From Citrobacter rodentium NBRC 105723 = DSM 16636 (GTDB lineage Bacteria; Pseudomonadota; Gammaproteobacteria; Enterobacterales; Enterobacteriaceae), in the NCBI RefSeq assembly GCF_021278985.1, contig NZ_CP082833.1:3162001-3226000 (forward strand): a DNA stretch of 64,000 nucleotides, written 5' to 3'. The notes beneath the pieces were generated by a model. That model was not told where the DNA came from and did no database searches. It worked only from the letters and a program-made list of their open reading frames with translations. The translations under genes and the position numbers were made by a program. Positions 26,486-34,765 of the stretch are shown here, piece by piece. How positions within the stretch are numbered: the stretch's first letter is position 1; every line of letters begins with the position of its first letter.

Positions 26486-27427
26486 ATGCGCGAAAAGGAA
26501 TATATCATTACCATTGGTTCAGCGAATATGGATGTTGCCGGATATTCGCTGGCTTCACTAAATTATGCGGATTCTAATCCGGGAAAAATAAAATTCACGC
26601 CGGGCGGCGTGGGGCGCAATATTGCGCATAATCTCGCTTTACTGGGAAAGCATTGCTGGCTGATGACCGCCGTGGGCGATGATTTTTATGGCCGCTCGCT
26701 GTTAGCGCAAACTCATCAGTCCGGGGTGCAGGTTGACAAGTGTTTAATCGTTCCGGGAGAGAGTACCTCAAGTTATTTATCGCTTCTCGATAATACCGGC
26801 GAAATGCTGGTGGCGATTAATGATATGAGTATTACCGAACATATATCCGCCGCCTTTCTTGCGCAGCACACTGACTTTATCCGCGGCGCGAAGGTCATTG
26901 TTGCGGACTGCAATATTAGCGAGCAGGCGCTTGAGTGGCTGCTGGAGAATGCAGGCGATGCGCCGGTGTTTGTTGACCCGGTATCGGCATGGAAATGCGG
27001 CAAAATTCGCCACCGTTTATCGCAGATCCACACCCTCAAACCCAATCGTCTGGAGGCGGAAACCCTCAGCGGCATTGCGCTCGCCGGACGTGAGGACGTC
27101 GCGAAGGTGGCGGCCTGGTTTCATGAGCATGGGCTGAACCGGCTGGTGCTCAGCATGGGTGGCGACGGGGTGTATTACAGCGAAAAACAGGGCGAGAGCG
27201 GCTGGTCGCCGCCGATAAAAACCCGGGTAGTCAACGTCACCGGCGCGGGCGATGCCATGATGGCCGGACTTGCCGCCTGCTGGGTGGAGGGAATGCCGTT
27301 TGTGGATGCCATTCGCTTTGCCCAAGGGTGTTCGTCGATGGCGTTAGCCAGTGAATATACCAATAACCCTGAATTATCCGTTACGAACGTTAAAACGCTA
27401 GTGGAGAACACTGAATGTCTGAATTAA
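26486..27427 (+). CDS. psuK: PsuK, pseudouridine kinase
   Basis: Phosphorylates pseudouridine to pseudouridine 5'-phosphate, the substrate of PsuG. 313-residue PfkB-family kinase with FTPGGVGRNIAHNLALLG near the N-terminus and the catalytic VTGAGDAMMAGL near the C-terminus. Start at 26486 (MREKEYIITIGSANMDVAG, after AGAGGG) matches the E. coli protein; an upstream ATG at 26453 would add eleven residues and lacks a better ribosome-binding site. Its end overlaps the psuG start by 13 bp. The 240-bp upstream region is AT-rich. Confidence 0.95.
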   Translation: MREKEYIITIGSANMDVAGYSLASLNYADSNPGKIKFTPGGVGRNIAHNLALLGKHCWLMTAVGDDFYGRSLLAQTHQSGVQVDKCLIVPGESTSSYLSLLDNTGEMLVAINDMSITEHISAAFLAQHTDFIRGAKVIVADCNISEQALEWLLENAGDAPVFVDPVSAWKCGKIRHRLSQIHTLKPNRLEAETLSGIALAGREDVAKVAAWFHEHGLNRLVLSMGGDGVYYSEKQGESGWSPPIKTRVVNVTGAGDAMMAGLAACWVEGMPFVDAIRFAQGCSSMALASEYTNNPELSVTNVKTLVENTECLN

Positions 27428-28350
27428 CGCTTTCACCGCAACTATTCCATATTTCTCCAGAAGTACAGGAAGCTTTAAATAATAACCAGCCTGTGGTGGC
27501 GCTGGAGTCGACGATAATTTCTCACGGTATGCCTTTCCCACAAAATGCGCAAACGGCAATCGAAGTTGAAGAAACTATTCGTCAGCATGGCGCGGTTCCG
27601 GCAACTATCGCCATTATTAACGGCGTGATGAAAGTAGGCCTGAGCAAAGACGAAATTGAATTATTAGGACGCGAAGGGCATAACGTCGCGAAGGTGAGCC
27701 GCCGTGATTTACCGTTTGTGGTGGCCGCCGGAAAAAATGGCGCAACGACCGTCGCATCGACAATGATTATTGCCGCGCTGGCCGGAATTAAAGTCTTTGC
27801 TACCGGCGGAATTGGCGGCGTACATCGTGGCGCTGAACGCACGTTTGATATTTCCGCCGATTTACAGGAGCTGGCGCATACCAGTGTGGCGGTGGTTTGC
27901 GCGGGTGCGAAATCCATTCTCGATCTCGGTTTAACCACCGAATATTTAGAAACCTTCGGCGTGCCGTTAATTGGCTATCAGACCAAAGCGCTGCCGGCAT
28001 TTTTCTGCCGTAGCAGCCCGTTTGAGGTCAGTATTCGTCTCGACAGCGCGCAGGAGATTGCCCGGGCGATGGCGGTGAAGTGGCAGACCGGTCTGAACGG
28101 CGGTCTGGTGGTGGCGAATCCCATTCCGCAAGCGTATGCGATGGCGGAAGAAGAAATCAACGCCGCTATTGACCAGGCGGTCAGGGAAGCCGAAGAGCAG
28201 GGCGTGGTGGGTAAAGAGAGTACGCCGTTCCTGCTGGCGCGCGTGGCGGAGCTGACGGGCGGCGACAGCCTGAAGTCAAACATCCAGCTGGTGTTCAACA
28301 ATGCCGTACTGGCCTGCGAGATTGCGAAAGAGTACCAGCGTCTCGTCTGA
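27415..28350 (+). CDS. psuG: PsuG, pseudouridine-5'-phosphate glycosidase
   Basis: Splits the C-C glycosidic bond of pseudouridine 5'-phosphate into uracil and ribose 5-phosphate in the cytoplasm. 311 residues with the family motifs VALESTIISHGMPFPQN, AAGKNGATTVASTM (catalytic lysine region) and FATGGIGGVHRGAE. It overlaps psuK by 13 bp, so translation is coupled. psuT follows after 85 bp that contain a GC-rich hairpin. Confidence 0.96.
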   Translation: MSELTLSPQLFHISPEVQEALNNNQPVVALESTIISHGMPFPQNAQTAIEVEETIRQHGAVPATIAIINGVMKVGLSKDEIELLGREGHNVAKVSRRDLPFVVAAGKNGATTVASTMIIAALAGIKVFATGGIGGVHRGAERTFDISADLQELAHTSVAVVCAGAKSILDLGLTTEYLETFGVPLIGYQTKALPAFFCRSSPFEVSIRLDSAQEIARAMAVKWQTGLNGGLVVANPIPQAYAMAEEEINAAIDQAVREAEEQGVVGKESTPFLLARVAELTGGDSLKSNIQLVFNNAVLACEIAKEYQRLV

Positions 28351-28391
28351 TAAACACGCACGGGCAGGGTGCGGTCGCCCGAACTTACCTG

Positions 28392-28412
28392 AACCCGGCC
28401 TGGCGCCGGGTT
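28392..28412 (+). terminator. Hairpin between psuG and psuT
   Basis: AACCCGGC (28392-28399) pairs with GCCGGGTT (28405-28412), followed by a single further T. It may attenuate transcription or stabilise the psuKG message rather than end it. Confidence 0.4.
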
Positions 28413-28435
28413 TCCTGGCATGAAGGGAAATCATT

Positions 28436-29686
28436 ATGGACATAATGAGAAGTCTTGTGGGGATGGTGGTATTGCTGGCGATCGCCTGGTTATTGTCAGT
28501 CAACAAAAAGCGGATAAGCCTGCGCACCGTGGGGGCGGCGCTGGTTCTGCAAATCGCCATCGGCGGGATTATGCTCTATTTTCCACCGGGAAAATGGCTG
28601 GTGGAGCAGGCCGCGCTGGGCGTACATAAAGTGATGTCCTACAGCGACGCGGGCAGCGCATTTATTTTTGGCTCGCTGGTCGGCCCCAAAATGGATGTCC
28701 TGTTTGACGGCGCAGGATTTATTTTCGCCTTTCGGGTGCTGCCCGCCATTATCTTTGTTACGGCGCTAATCAGCCTGCTTTACTACATCGGCGTGATGGG
28801 GCTGCTGATCCGTATCCTCGGCGGCATTTTCCAGAAAGCGCTGAATATCAGCAAAATCGAATCGTTCGTGGCGGTCACCACCATTTTCCTCGGCCAGAAC
28901 GAGATCCCGGCGATTGTGAAGCCGTTTATTGACCGTCTCAACCGTAATGAACTGTTTACCGCCATTTGCAGCGGGATGGCCTCCATTGCCGGATCGATGA
29001 TGATTGGCTATGCCGGCATGGGCGTACCGATCGACTATCTGCTGGCCGCATCGTTAATGGCCATTCCGGGCGGCATCCTGTTTGCCCGGATACTGAGTCC
29101 GGCGACGGAAGAATCACAGGTCACCTTTGATAATTTGTCGTTCACCGAAACGCCGCCCAAAAGCATTATTGAAGCGGCGGCCAGCGGCGCGATGACCGGA
29201 CTGAAGATCGCAGCCGGCGTGGCGACGGTGGTGATGGCGTTTGTGGCGATCATCGCGCTGATTAACGGCATTATCGGCGGAATTGGCGGTTGGTTTGGCT
29301 ACGGGGAAGCCACGCTTGAAGGCATTTTTGGTTACATTCTCGCGCCGCTGGCGTGGATTATGGGCGTTGACTGGAGCGATGCGACCCTGGCCGGAAGCCT
29401 GATCGGCCAGAAGCTGGCGATTAATGAGTTTGTCGCCTATCTGAACTTCTCACCCTGGTTACAGGCCGGTAGCACGCTGGATGTAAAAACTATCGCCATC
29501 ATCTCCTTTGCGCTCTGTGGGTTCGCTAACTTTGGCTCTATTGGCGTGGTCGTCGGGGCGTTCTCGGCAATTTCTCCCCGACGCGCGCCGGAAATTGCGC
29601 AGTTAGGGATGCGGGCGCTGGCGGCAGCCACGCTCTCTAACCTGATGAGCGCGACAATCGCCGGGTTCTTTATCGGGTTGGCGTAG
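28436..29686 (+). CDS. psuT: PsuT/NupX-type nucleoside (pseudouridine) transporter
   Basis: 416-residue NupC-family concentrative nucleoside transporter of the inner membrane, with the CNT core GQNEIPAIVKPFIDRLNRNELFTAICSGMASIAGSMM and a conserved Nucleos_tra2_C region (INEFVAYLNF). E. coli has two near-identical 416-residue paralogues here, psuT and nupX, with rihB and yeiL between them; only one is present. I use psuT because it follows psuG in the same orientation, but sequence alone does not tell them apart. Presumed substrate: pseudouridine. A long REP-type hairpin follows. Confidence 0.85.
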   Translation: MDIMRSLVGMVVLLAIAWLLSVNKKRISLRTVGAALVLQIAIGGIMLYFPPGKWLVEQAALGVHKVMSYSDAGSAFIFGSLVGPKMDVLFDGAGFIFAFRVLPAIIFVTALISLLYYIGVMGLLIRILGGIFQKALNISKIESFVAVTTIFLGQNEIPAIVKPFIDRLNRNELFTAICSGMASIAGSMMIGYAGMGVPIDYLLAASLMAIPGGILFARILSPATEESQVTFDNLSFTETPPKSIIEAAASGAMTGLKIAAGVATVVMAFVAIIALINGIIGGIGGWFGYGEATLEGIFGYILAPLAWIMGVDWSDATLAGSLIGQKLAINEFVAYLNFSPWLQAGSTLDVKTIAIISFALCGFANFGSIGVVVGAFSAISPRRAPEIAQLGMRALAAATLSNLMSATIAGFFIGLA

Positions 29687-29694
29687 CGGACAGT

Positions 29695-29726
29695 GCCGGA
29701 TAGCGACGCTTCGCGTCGTATCCGGC
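29695..29726. repeat. Single REP-type hairpin between psuT and yeiI
   Basis: GCCGGATA (29695-29702) and TATCCGGC (29719-29726) flank an inner CGACGC/GCGTCG stem, giving an almost continuous hairpin between two convergent genes. It probably stabilises 3' ends or terminates. Confidence 0.8.
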
Positions 29727-29743
29727 CTGAGAGCACAGCGCGC

Positions 29744-30835
29744 TCAGGCGCTGTGCGTTAAGAGATAAACGGCGTTATCGGCGGAAAGGGTGGGGTTGTT
29801 GATGCTGACGCTGGCGCGGGATAACGCCGCGCAGGCCATCGCGAACCTGGCGCTTTCCCGAAAATCGCTGCCTTCGAGGAAGCTGTATATAAGCCCTGCC
29901 ATAAAGCCGTCGTCGGCGCCGAAGCTGTCCACCACCGTATGCGCAGGCGGAGTGAGCAGGAACTGTTCGCCGCCTTTGGCGCTGCAAAATACCGACTCAT
30001 CTTCCAGACAGACAAAAATCTGCTGTACGCCCTGCTGATGCAGGGCGTTAACGGCGGCGACCCGCTCCGCTTCGCTGTGAACAGGATGGCCCCATAAAAT
30101 TTCCAGCTCTTTTTGCGTCGGTTTCAGGGTATGGATGCGCGAAAGCCAGCTTTTCACCTTGCTGGCCTTGAACTCGGAAACCGTATCGATAAACACCGGA
30201 ATATCATCGGCAACCGTAAAGACCCACTCAATGGCTTCTGGCGTCAGATTGCAGTCGGCCAGCACCACGCCGGCATGACGGATCAAATCGCGGGAGCTGT
30301 TCAGCAGCTGCGGCGTCAGCTGTTGCAGGATATGGGTATCGTTGATTGCCAGTACCGTTTCTTCCTGCTGGCTGGCGATGGAGAGATAGGTGGCGGTGTT
30401 ATGCCCGTGCAGCCGGATACAGCTGGAGATATTCACCCCTGCCTGTCGCGTCTGTTCCAGCAGGGTTTCGCCGTAAAAATCGCTGCCGACAGCGGATATC
30501 AGATGCACGTCGCGACCCAGCAGGGCGAGGTTATGGGCGATATTACGCCCGACGCCGCCCGCAGAGCACTGGATGGTGCCGGGGTTCGACGCCGCCTGCG
30601 GATAATGGATATCCGCCACGCCGCGAATATCCATATTAATCGCGCCCACCACCACGCAATAGGCCTGTTCGGTGAGGATGTAACCTTTGCCTTTAATCAT
30701 CCCTTTACGCATTAAATCCATAATATGCGCGGCGACGCGTGAACGGCTGATCTGCAAAATATCGGCAATTTCGTTTTGCTGGATCAGCGGGTTGCGACGC
30801 AGGATTTTGAGGATCTGTTTTTCCCTGTCGTTCAT
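29744..30835 (-). CDS. yeiI: YeiI, PfkB-family sugar/nucleoside kinase with N-terminal HTH
   Basis: 363-residue protein with a winged helix-turn-helix at residues 1-60 (RNPLIQQNEIADILQISRSR) and a PfkB-type kinase domain behind it (NPGTIQCSAGGVGRNIAHNLALLG). The second PfkB signature reads DSFGADDGFMAG: the catalytic Asp is kept but the usual GAGD is GADD. Substrate unknown; the kinase domain is related to PsuK nearby, and a nucleoside substrate is plausible. Its start overlaps the nfo stop region by four bases, so nfo and yeiI form an operon. Confidence 0.9.
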   Translation of the reverse strand: MNDREKQILKILRRNPLIQQNEIADILQISRSRVAAHIMDLMRKGMIKGKGYILTEQAYCVVVGAINMDIRGVADIHYPQAASNPGTIQCSAGGVGRNIAHNLALLGRDVHLISAVGSDFYGETLLEQTRQAGVNISSCIRLHGHNTATYLSIASQQEETVLAINDTHILQQLTPQLLNSSRDLIRHAGVVLADCNLTPEAIEWVFTVADDIPVFIDTVSEFKASKVKSWLSRIHTLKPTQKELEILWGHPVHSEAERVAAVNALHQQGVQQIFVCLEDESVFCSAKGGEQFLLTPPAHTVVDSFGADDGFMAGLIYSFLEGSDFRESARFAMACAALSRASVSINNPTLSADNAVYLLTHSA

Positions 30836-31695
30836 GGTAACGCTTCCGCCGATTCGGTCTGCTGCGCTTTCAGCCAGGCGATCTCTTCCGCCCAGATATC
30901 GGGATTGATGGTTTCGAGGATCAGCGGAATGCCGTCGAAACGCGGGTCCTGCATAATCCAGCGGAACGCCTCATGACCAATATTGCCTTCCCCCAGGCTG
31001 TGATAGCGGTCAACGCGGCTGCCGAATGTGCTTTTGGCATCGTTAAGGTGCATTCCACGCAGATACTGAAAGCCGACGATACGTTCAAATTCGGCAAACG
31101 TTTTTTCACACTGTTCAGCAGAACGTAAATCGTAGCCCGCCGCGAAGGCGTGACAGGTATCAATGCAGACTCCGACGCGGGATTTATCTTCCACGCCGTC
31201 GATGATCGCCGCGAGCTGTTCAAACTTGAAACCAAGATTGCTGCCCTGTCCGGCGGTATTTTCTATGACCGCCGTGACCCCCTGCGTGCGGGAGAGGGCA
31301 ATATTGATCGACTCGGCAATTTTCGCCAGACATTCGTCTTCGGGAATTTGCTGAAGGTGGCTGCCCGGATGAAAGTTCAGCAGCGACAAACCGAGCTGCT
31401 CGCAGCGCTGCATTTCATCAATAAACGCATCGCGGGATTTTTCCAGCGCCTCGCTGACCGGATGGCCGAGGTTAATCAGATAGCTGTCGTGCGGCAGGAT
31501 TTGCGCGGCGGTGTAATGGTACTTCTCGCAGGCGGCGTTGAAGTCATCAATGATTTGCGCGGTAAGCGGGGCCGCACGCCACTGGCGCTGGTTTTTGGTA
31601 AAGAGCGCGAAGGCCGTCGCGTCGATTTCAGCGGCGCGAATCGCGGCGTTTGCCAGACCGCCAGCGGCGCTGAGGTGTGCTCCGATATACTTCAT
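30832..31695 (-). CDS. nfo: Nfo, endonuclease IV
   Basis: Zinc-dependent apurinic/apyrimidinic endonuclease and 3'-repair diesterase of base excision repair; induced by SoxS in E. coli. 287 residues, TIM-barrel AP endonuclease family 2, with metal-binding motifs NFHPGSHL, VIENTAGQGSN, GVCIDTCHAFAAGYD, HLNDAK and LILETINPD. The C-terminus overlaps the yeiI start by four bases. Confidence 0.97.
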   Translation of the reverse strand: MKYIGAHLSAAGGLANAAIRAAEIDATAFALFTKNQRQWRAAPLTAQIIDDFNAACEKYHYTAAQILPHDSYLINLGHPVSEALEKSRDAFIDEMQRCEQLGLSLLNFHPGSHLQQIPEDECLAKIAESINIALSRTQGVTAVIENTAGQGSNLGFKFEQLAAIIDGVEDKSRVGVCIDTCHAFAAGYDLRSAEQCEKTFAEFERIVGFQYLRGMHLNDAKSTFGSRVDRYHSLGEGNIGHEAFRWIMQDPRFDGIPLILETINPDIWAEEIAWLKAQQTESAEALP

Positions 31696-31758
31696 TGAGG
31701 ACTCCTGTTTAATCCGCCATGGAAAACGGCATGATAACGGATTTACAGGGGTTTTACG

Positions 31759-32343
31759 TTACTGGATGTGCAATCCGTTAATGATAAGCCCTTCTATATA
31801 AGGATTGCGTTCGAACGCTTGTTGAACGGCGTATTCCAGCATTAACTCCTGGTCGGGGGCAATAGCATCCAGTGCCGGGAGCGGAGCAAACGGCATGTAA
31901 AACGCCGGAAGCTGCGAAAGCCGGTCGAGTTGATTCTCATATTCGGCTTCAGGAATGGATAGCGGGATATCCCTCGTCGGAGGTTCGGAGTAGAAACGAA
32001 TCCATTCATCAAGGAGCGTTTTGTCTCCCGTAATGGCAGTGTATTTAATGAGCGCTATTGAGTAAGCGTCACGCTCTGCGCCGTAGCATCGTTCATTGGC
32101 TTTCGTATATAAATCCTGGAGCGCCTTTTTTCTGACGTCAACTGACTGCGACTGGAGCCAGAAATCAAACCAGTTTACTTCGTTCAATTGATGCTTTTCA
32201 AATTGACGGCAGAAGCGGAGGCGATGCTCAAGCGTTGCTTCCGCACGCAGACGCACCGCCGTCGGGGAATCGGCCAACTGAGTATTTGCCAGCAATGGTG
32301 AAGCGATGATAAGCAGCGCGGAAAGGAATTTATCGTAACGCAT
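31759..32343 (-). CDS. Unrecognised exported protein between nfo and yeiH
   Basis: 194 residues. The N-terminus looks like a Sec signal peptide (KFLSALLIIASPLLANTQLADS). The rest is soluble, helix-rich and acidic, with two cysteines (RFCRQFEK and NERCYGAERD) that could form a disulphide in the periplasm. No known domain is recognised; the central part (alternating helices, YTKANERCYGAERDAYSIALIKY) could form a helical repeat. Base composition looks lower in GC than its neighbours. In E. coli nfo and yeiH are adjacent, so this gene is an insertion relative to that order. Function unknown. Confidence 0.7.
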   Translation of the reverse strand: MRYDKFLSALLIIASPLLANTQLADSPTAVRLRAEATLEHRLRFCRQFEKHQLNEVNWFDFWLQSQSVDVRKKALQDLYTKANERCYGAERDAYSIALIKYTAITGDKTLLDEWIRFYSEPPTRDIPLSIPEAEYENQLDRLSQLPAFYMPFAPLPALDAIAPDQELMLEYAVQQAFERNPYIEGLIINGLHIQ

Positions 32344-32560
32344 GATCCATCCACCTCCAGAAAATGAGATCTTTACCGGTACTATAGAATTCCATATTGA
32401 GAATAACTTTGCGTCGCTCGCGCTGAGTTGTACTCATCGCTCTCTTTTCCTTTTCAGGTCATTCAGAACGAACAATACAGCAGAGACGATCTGTCTCTGC
32501 TGTGTCCCGAAAGGAAGATTTTTACTTTTCAGATTAAATTAATATTTTAAAATCAATCCA

Positions 32561-33610
32561 TTACATTATAACGCTGTGTATAAACAGATTAATCATGCCG
32601 CCGCCGACAATCAGCCAGATGAACAGCACCAGCGCCATCAGCAGCGGTTTGGCACCCGCTTTTTTCAGCGCGCTGACGTGGGTGGTCAGTCCGAGCGCCG
32701 CCATCGCCATCGCCAGCAGGACCGTATCCAGGGTGACCAGCATCTCCACAGCGGCTTTCGGCAGCAGATGGAACGAGTTAAAAATCGCTACCACAATAAA
32801 CAGAACTGCAAACCACGGAATGGTGATTTTGCTTTTTTCCGCGCCGCTTACCGGTGAAAGCTGTTTAACGCGGGCCGCCAGAATAATCAGGAACGGCGCC
32901 AGCATCATTACGCGCAGCATTTTGGCAATTACCGCCGCGTTTTCCGCATCCGGATTAATGGCATGACCGGCAGCGACCACCTGCGCCACTTCATGCATGG
33001 TGGAACCAATATAAATGCCGTAGGTTTCCGGGCTGAACCAGTGCGCCAGCAGCGGATACATCGCCGGATAGAGGAAGATCGCCAGCGTACCGAAGATAAC
33101 GACCGTTGCGACCGCCACCGTCACTTTGCTTGCTTCCGCTTTTACCACCGGTTCGGTCGCCAGCACCGCCGCCGCGCCGCAGATACTGCTGCCTGCGCCA
33201 ATCAGCCAGCTGGTATGGCGATCCAGGCCAAACACTTTTTGTCCCAGAAAGCAGGCCAGCATAAAGGTGCTGGAGAGCGTCAGGATATCAATGACGATCC
33301 CGCTAACCCCGACATCGGCAATCTGGGCGAAAGTCAGGCGAAAGCCGTAAAGGATGATCCCCAGACGCAATAAATGTTGTTTGGCGAACAGTACGCCGCC
33401 GTCACAGCTTTTCCAGATATGCGGATAGACGGTATTGCCAATCACCATGCCGATCAGAATCGCTAAGGTGAGGGCGCTGAACCCGGCCCCCCCCACGGCG
33501 GGAATGGAACCCCCCCAGAGGGCGAATCCGGTAATTACTGCGCTCAGGGCAAGCCCCGGAATAAAATGCCACGCTGTACGTCGATGATGCGTTAAGGTGA
33601 GTTCTGTCAT
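32561..33610 (-). CDS. yeiH: YeiH, UPF0324 inner-membrane protein
   Basis: 349-residue integral membrane protein with about ten hydrophobic segments, of the UPF0324 family (motifs GSSICGAAAVLATEPVVKAE and YIGSTMHEVAQVVAAG). Proposed as an exporter of small anions; the substrate is not established. It is divergent from the LysR regulator yeiE, 98 bp away, which is its expected regulator. The upstream region is AT-rich (AATTAATCTTTATAA), typical of a LysR target. Confidence 0.9.
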   Translation of the reverse strand: MTELTLTHHRRTAWHFIPGLALSAVITGFALWGGSIPAVGGAGFSALTLAILIGMVIGNTVYPHIWKSCDGGVLFAKQHLLRLGIILYGFRLTFAQIADVGVSGIVIDILTLSSTFMLACFLGQKVFGLDRHTSWLIGAGSSICGAAAVLATEPVVKAEASKVTVAVATVVIFGTLAIFLYPAMYPLLAHWFSPETYGIYIGSTMHEVAQVVAAGHAINPDAENAAVIAKMLRVMMLAPFLIILAARVKQLSPVSGAEKSKITIPWFAVLFIVVAIFNSFHLLPKAAVEMLVTLDTVLLAMAMAALGLTTHVSALKKAGAKPLLMALVLFIWLIVGGGMINLFIHSVIM

Positions 33611-33708
33611 AACCTTCTCCTCTTGATGGACAAAAGGTTACGGCGTACTGGTTTAAAAATAAAATTGATTATATATTTATAATTAATCTTTATAAGTGGT
33701 AAGCGACC

Positions 33709-34572
33709 ATGCACATCACCCTGCGACAGCTGGAAGTATTCACCGAAGTGTTAAAAAGCGGCTCGACGACCCAGGCGTCGGTTATGCTGGCGTTGTCTCA
33801 GTCGGCGGTCAGCGCTGCGCTGACCGATCTGGAGGGACAGCTTGGCGTTCAGCTCTTTGATCGCGTGGGCAAGCGTCTGGTGGTGAATGAACATGGACGC
33901 CTGCTTTACCCGCGCGCGCTGGCGCTGCTGGAACAGGCCACGGAAATTGAGCAGCTGTTTCGTGAAGAGAACGGCGCGCTTCGCGTTTATGCCAGCAGCA
34001 CTATCGGCAATTATATTCTGCCGGCGGTGATTGCCCGCTACCGGCGGGACTTCCCCGATTTACCGCTGGAACTGAGCGTCGGCAACAGTCAGGACGTGAT
34101 TACCGCGGTGCTGGATTTTCGCGTCGATATCGGCTTGATCGAAGGCCCATGCCACAATACGGAGATCGTGTCTGAACCCTGGCTGGAAGATGAACTGGTG
34201 GTATTCGCCGCCCCCTTCTCGCCGCTGACGCAAGGGCCGGTGACCCTAGAGCAGCTTGCCGCCGCCCCCTGGATCCTGCGCGAGCGCGGCTCCGGCACGC
34301 GGGAAATCGTTGATTACCTGCTGCTGTCGCATTTACCAAAATTCGAGATGGCGATGGAGTTGGGCAATTCCGAAGCCATTAAACACGCCGTGCGCCACGG
34401 GCTGGGCATCAGCTGCCTGTCGCGGCGGGTTATAGAGGAACAGCTACAGGCAGGGACATTAAGTGAGGTTGCGGCGCCGCTGCCGCGGCTGGTACGTACC
34501 CTGTGGCGCATTCGTCATCGGCAGAAACATCTCTCCAGCGCCTTGCAACGTTTTTTGCGCTACTGCGAATAA
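33709..34572 (+). CDS. yeiE: YeiE, LysR-type transcriptional regulator
   Basis: 287-residue LysR regulator: winged HTH at residues 1-60 (SGSTTQASVMLALSQSAVSAALTDLEGQLGVQLFDR, usual pattern) and a periplasmic-binding-like effector domain (STIGNYILPAVIARYRR). Homologues in related bacteria respond to sulphite and affect motility. It is divergent from yeiH. The protein is slightly shorter at the C-terminus than the E. coli form. A REP hairpin follows. Confidence 0.93.
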   Translation: MHITLRQLEVFTEVLKSGSTTQASVMLALSQSAVSAALTDLEGQLGVQLFDRVGKRLVVNEHGRLLYPRALALLEQATEIEQLFREENGALRVYASSTIGNYILPAVIARYRRDFPDLPLELSVGNSQDVITAVLDFRVDIGLIEGPCHNTEIVSEPWLEDELVVFAAPFSPLTQGPVTLEQLAAAPWILRERGSGTREIVDYLLLSHLPKFEMAMELGNSEAIKHAVRHGLGISCLSRRVIEEQLQAGTLSEVAAPLPRLVRTLWRIRHRQKHLSSALQRFLRYCE

Positions 34573-34577
34573 CCCTT

Positions 34578-34621
34578 GACCGCCATCCGGCTTTATCTTT
34601 CCACTTTAGCCGGGTGGCGAC
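34578..34621. repeat. REP-type inverted repeat after yeiE
   Basis: CGCCATCCGGC-type arm and GCCGGGTGGCG-type arm separated by an AT-rich centre, shortly after the yeiE stop and before the lysP promoter region. Confidence 0.6.
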
Positions 34622-34765
34622 GCTAAAATGCCTTCTCCGACCTACACTTTACTTATAATCCGCGGCCAGTCATGAAGGTCTCTTATAACTGCGCATTTGT
34701 GCCGGAAGGTTAGCGTTTCGTCTGCTACAATCGCGCCTCATTTTTTGGATGGACAGCATTTTCAC

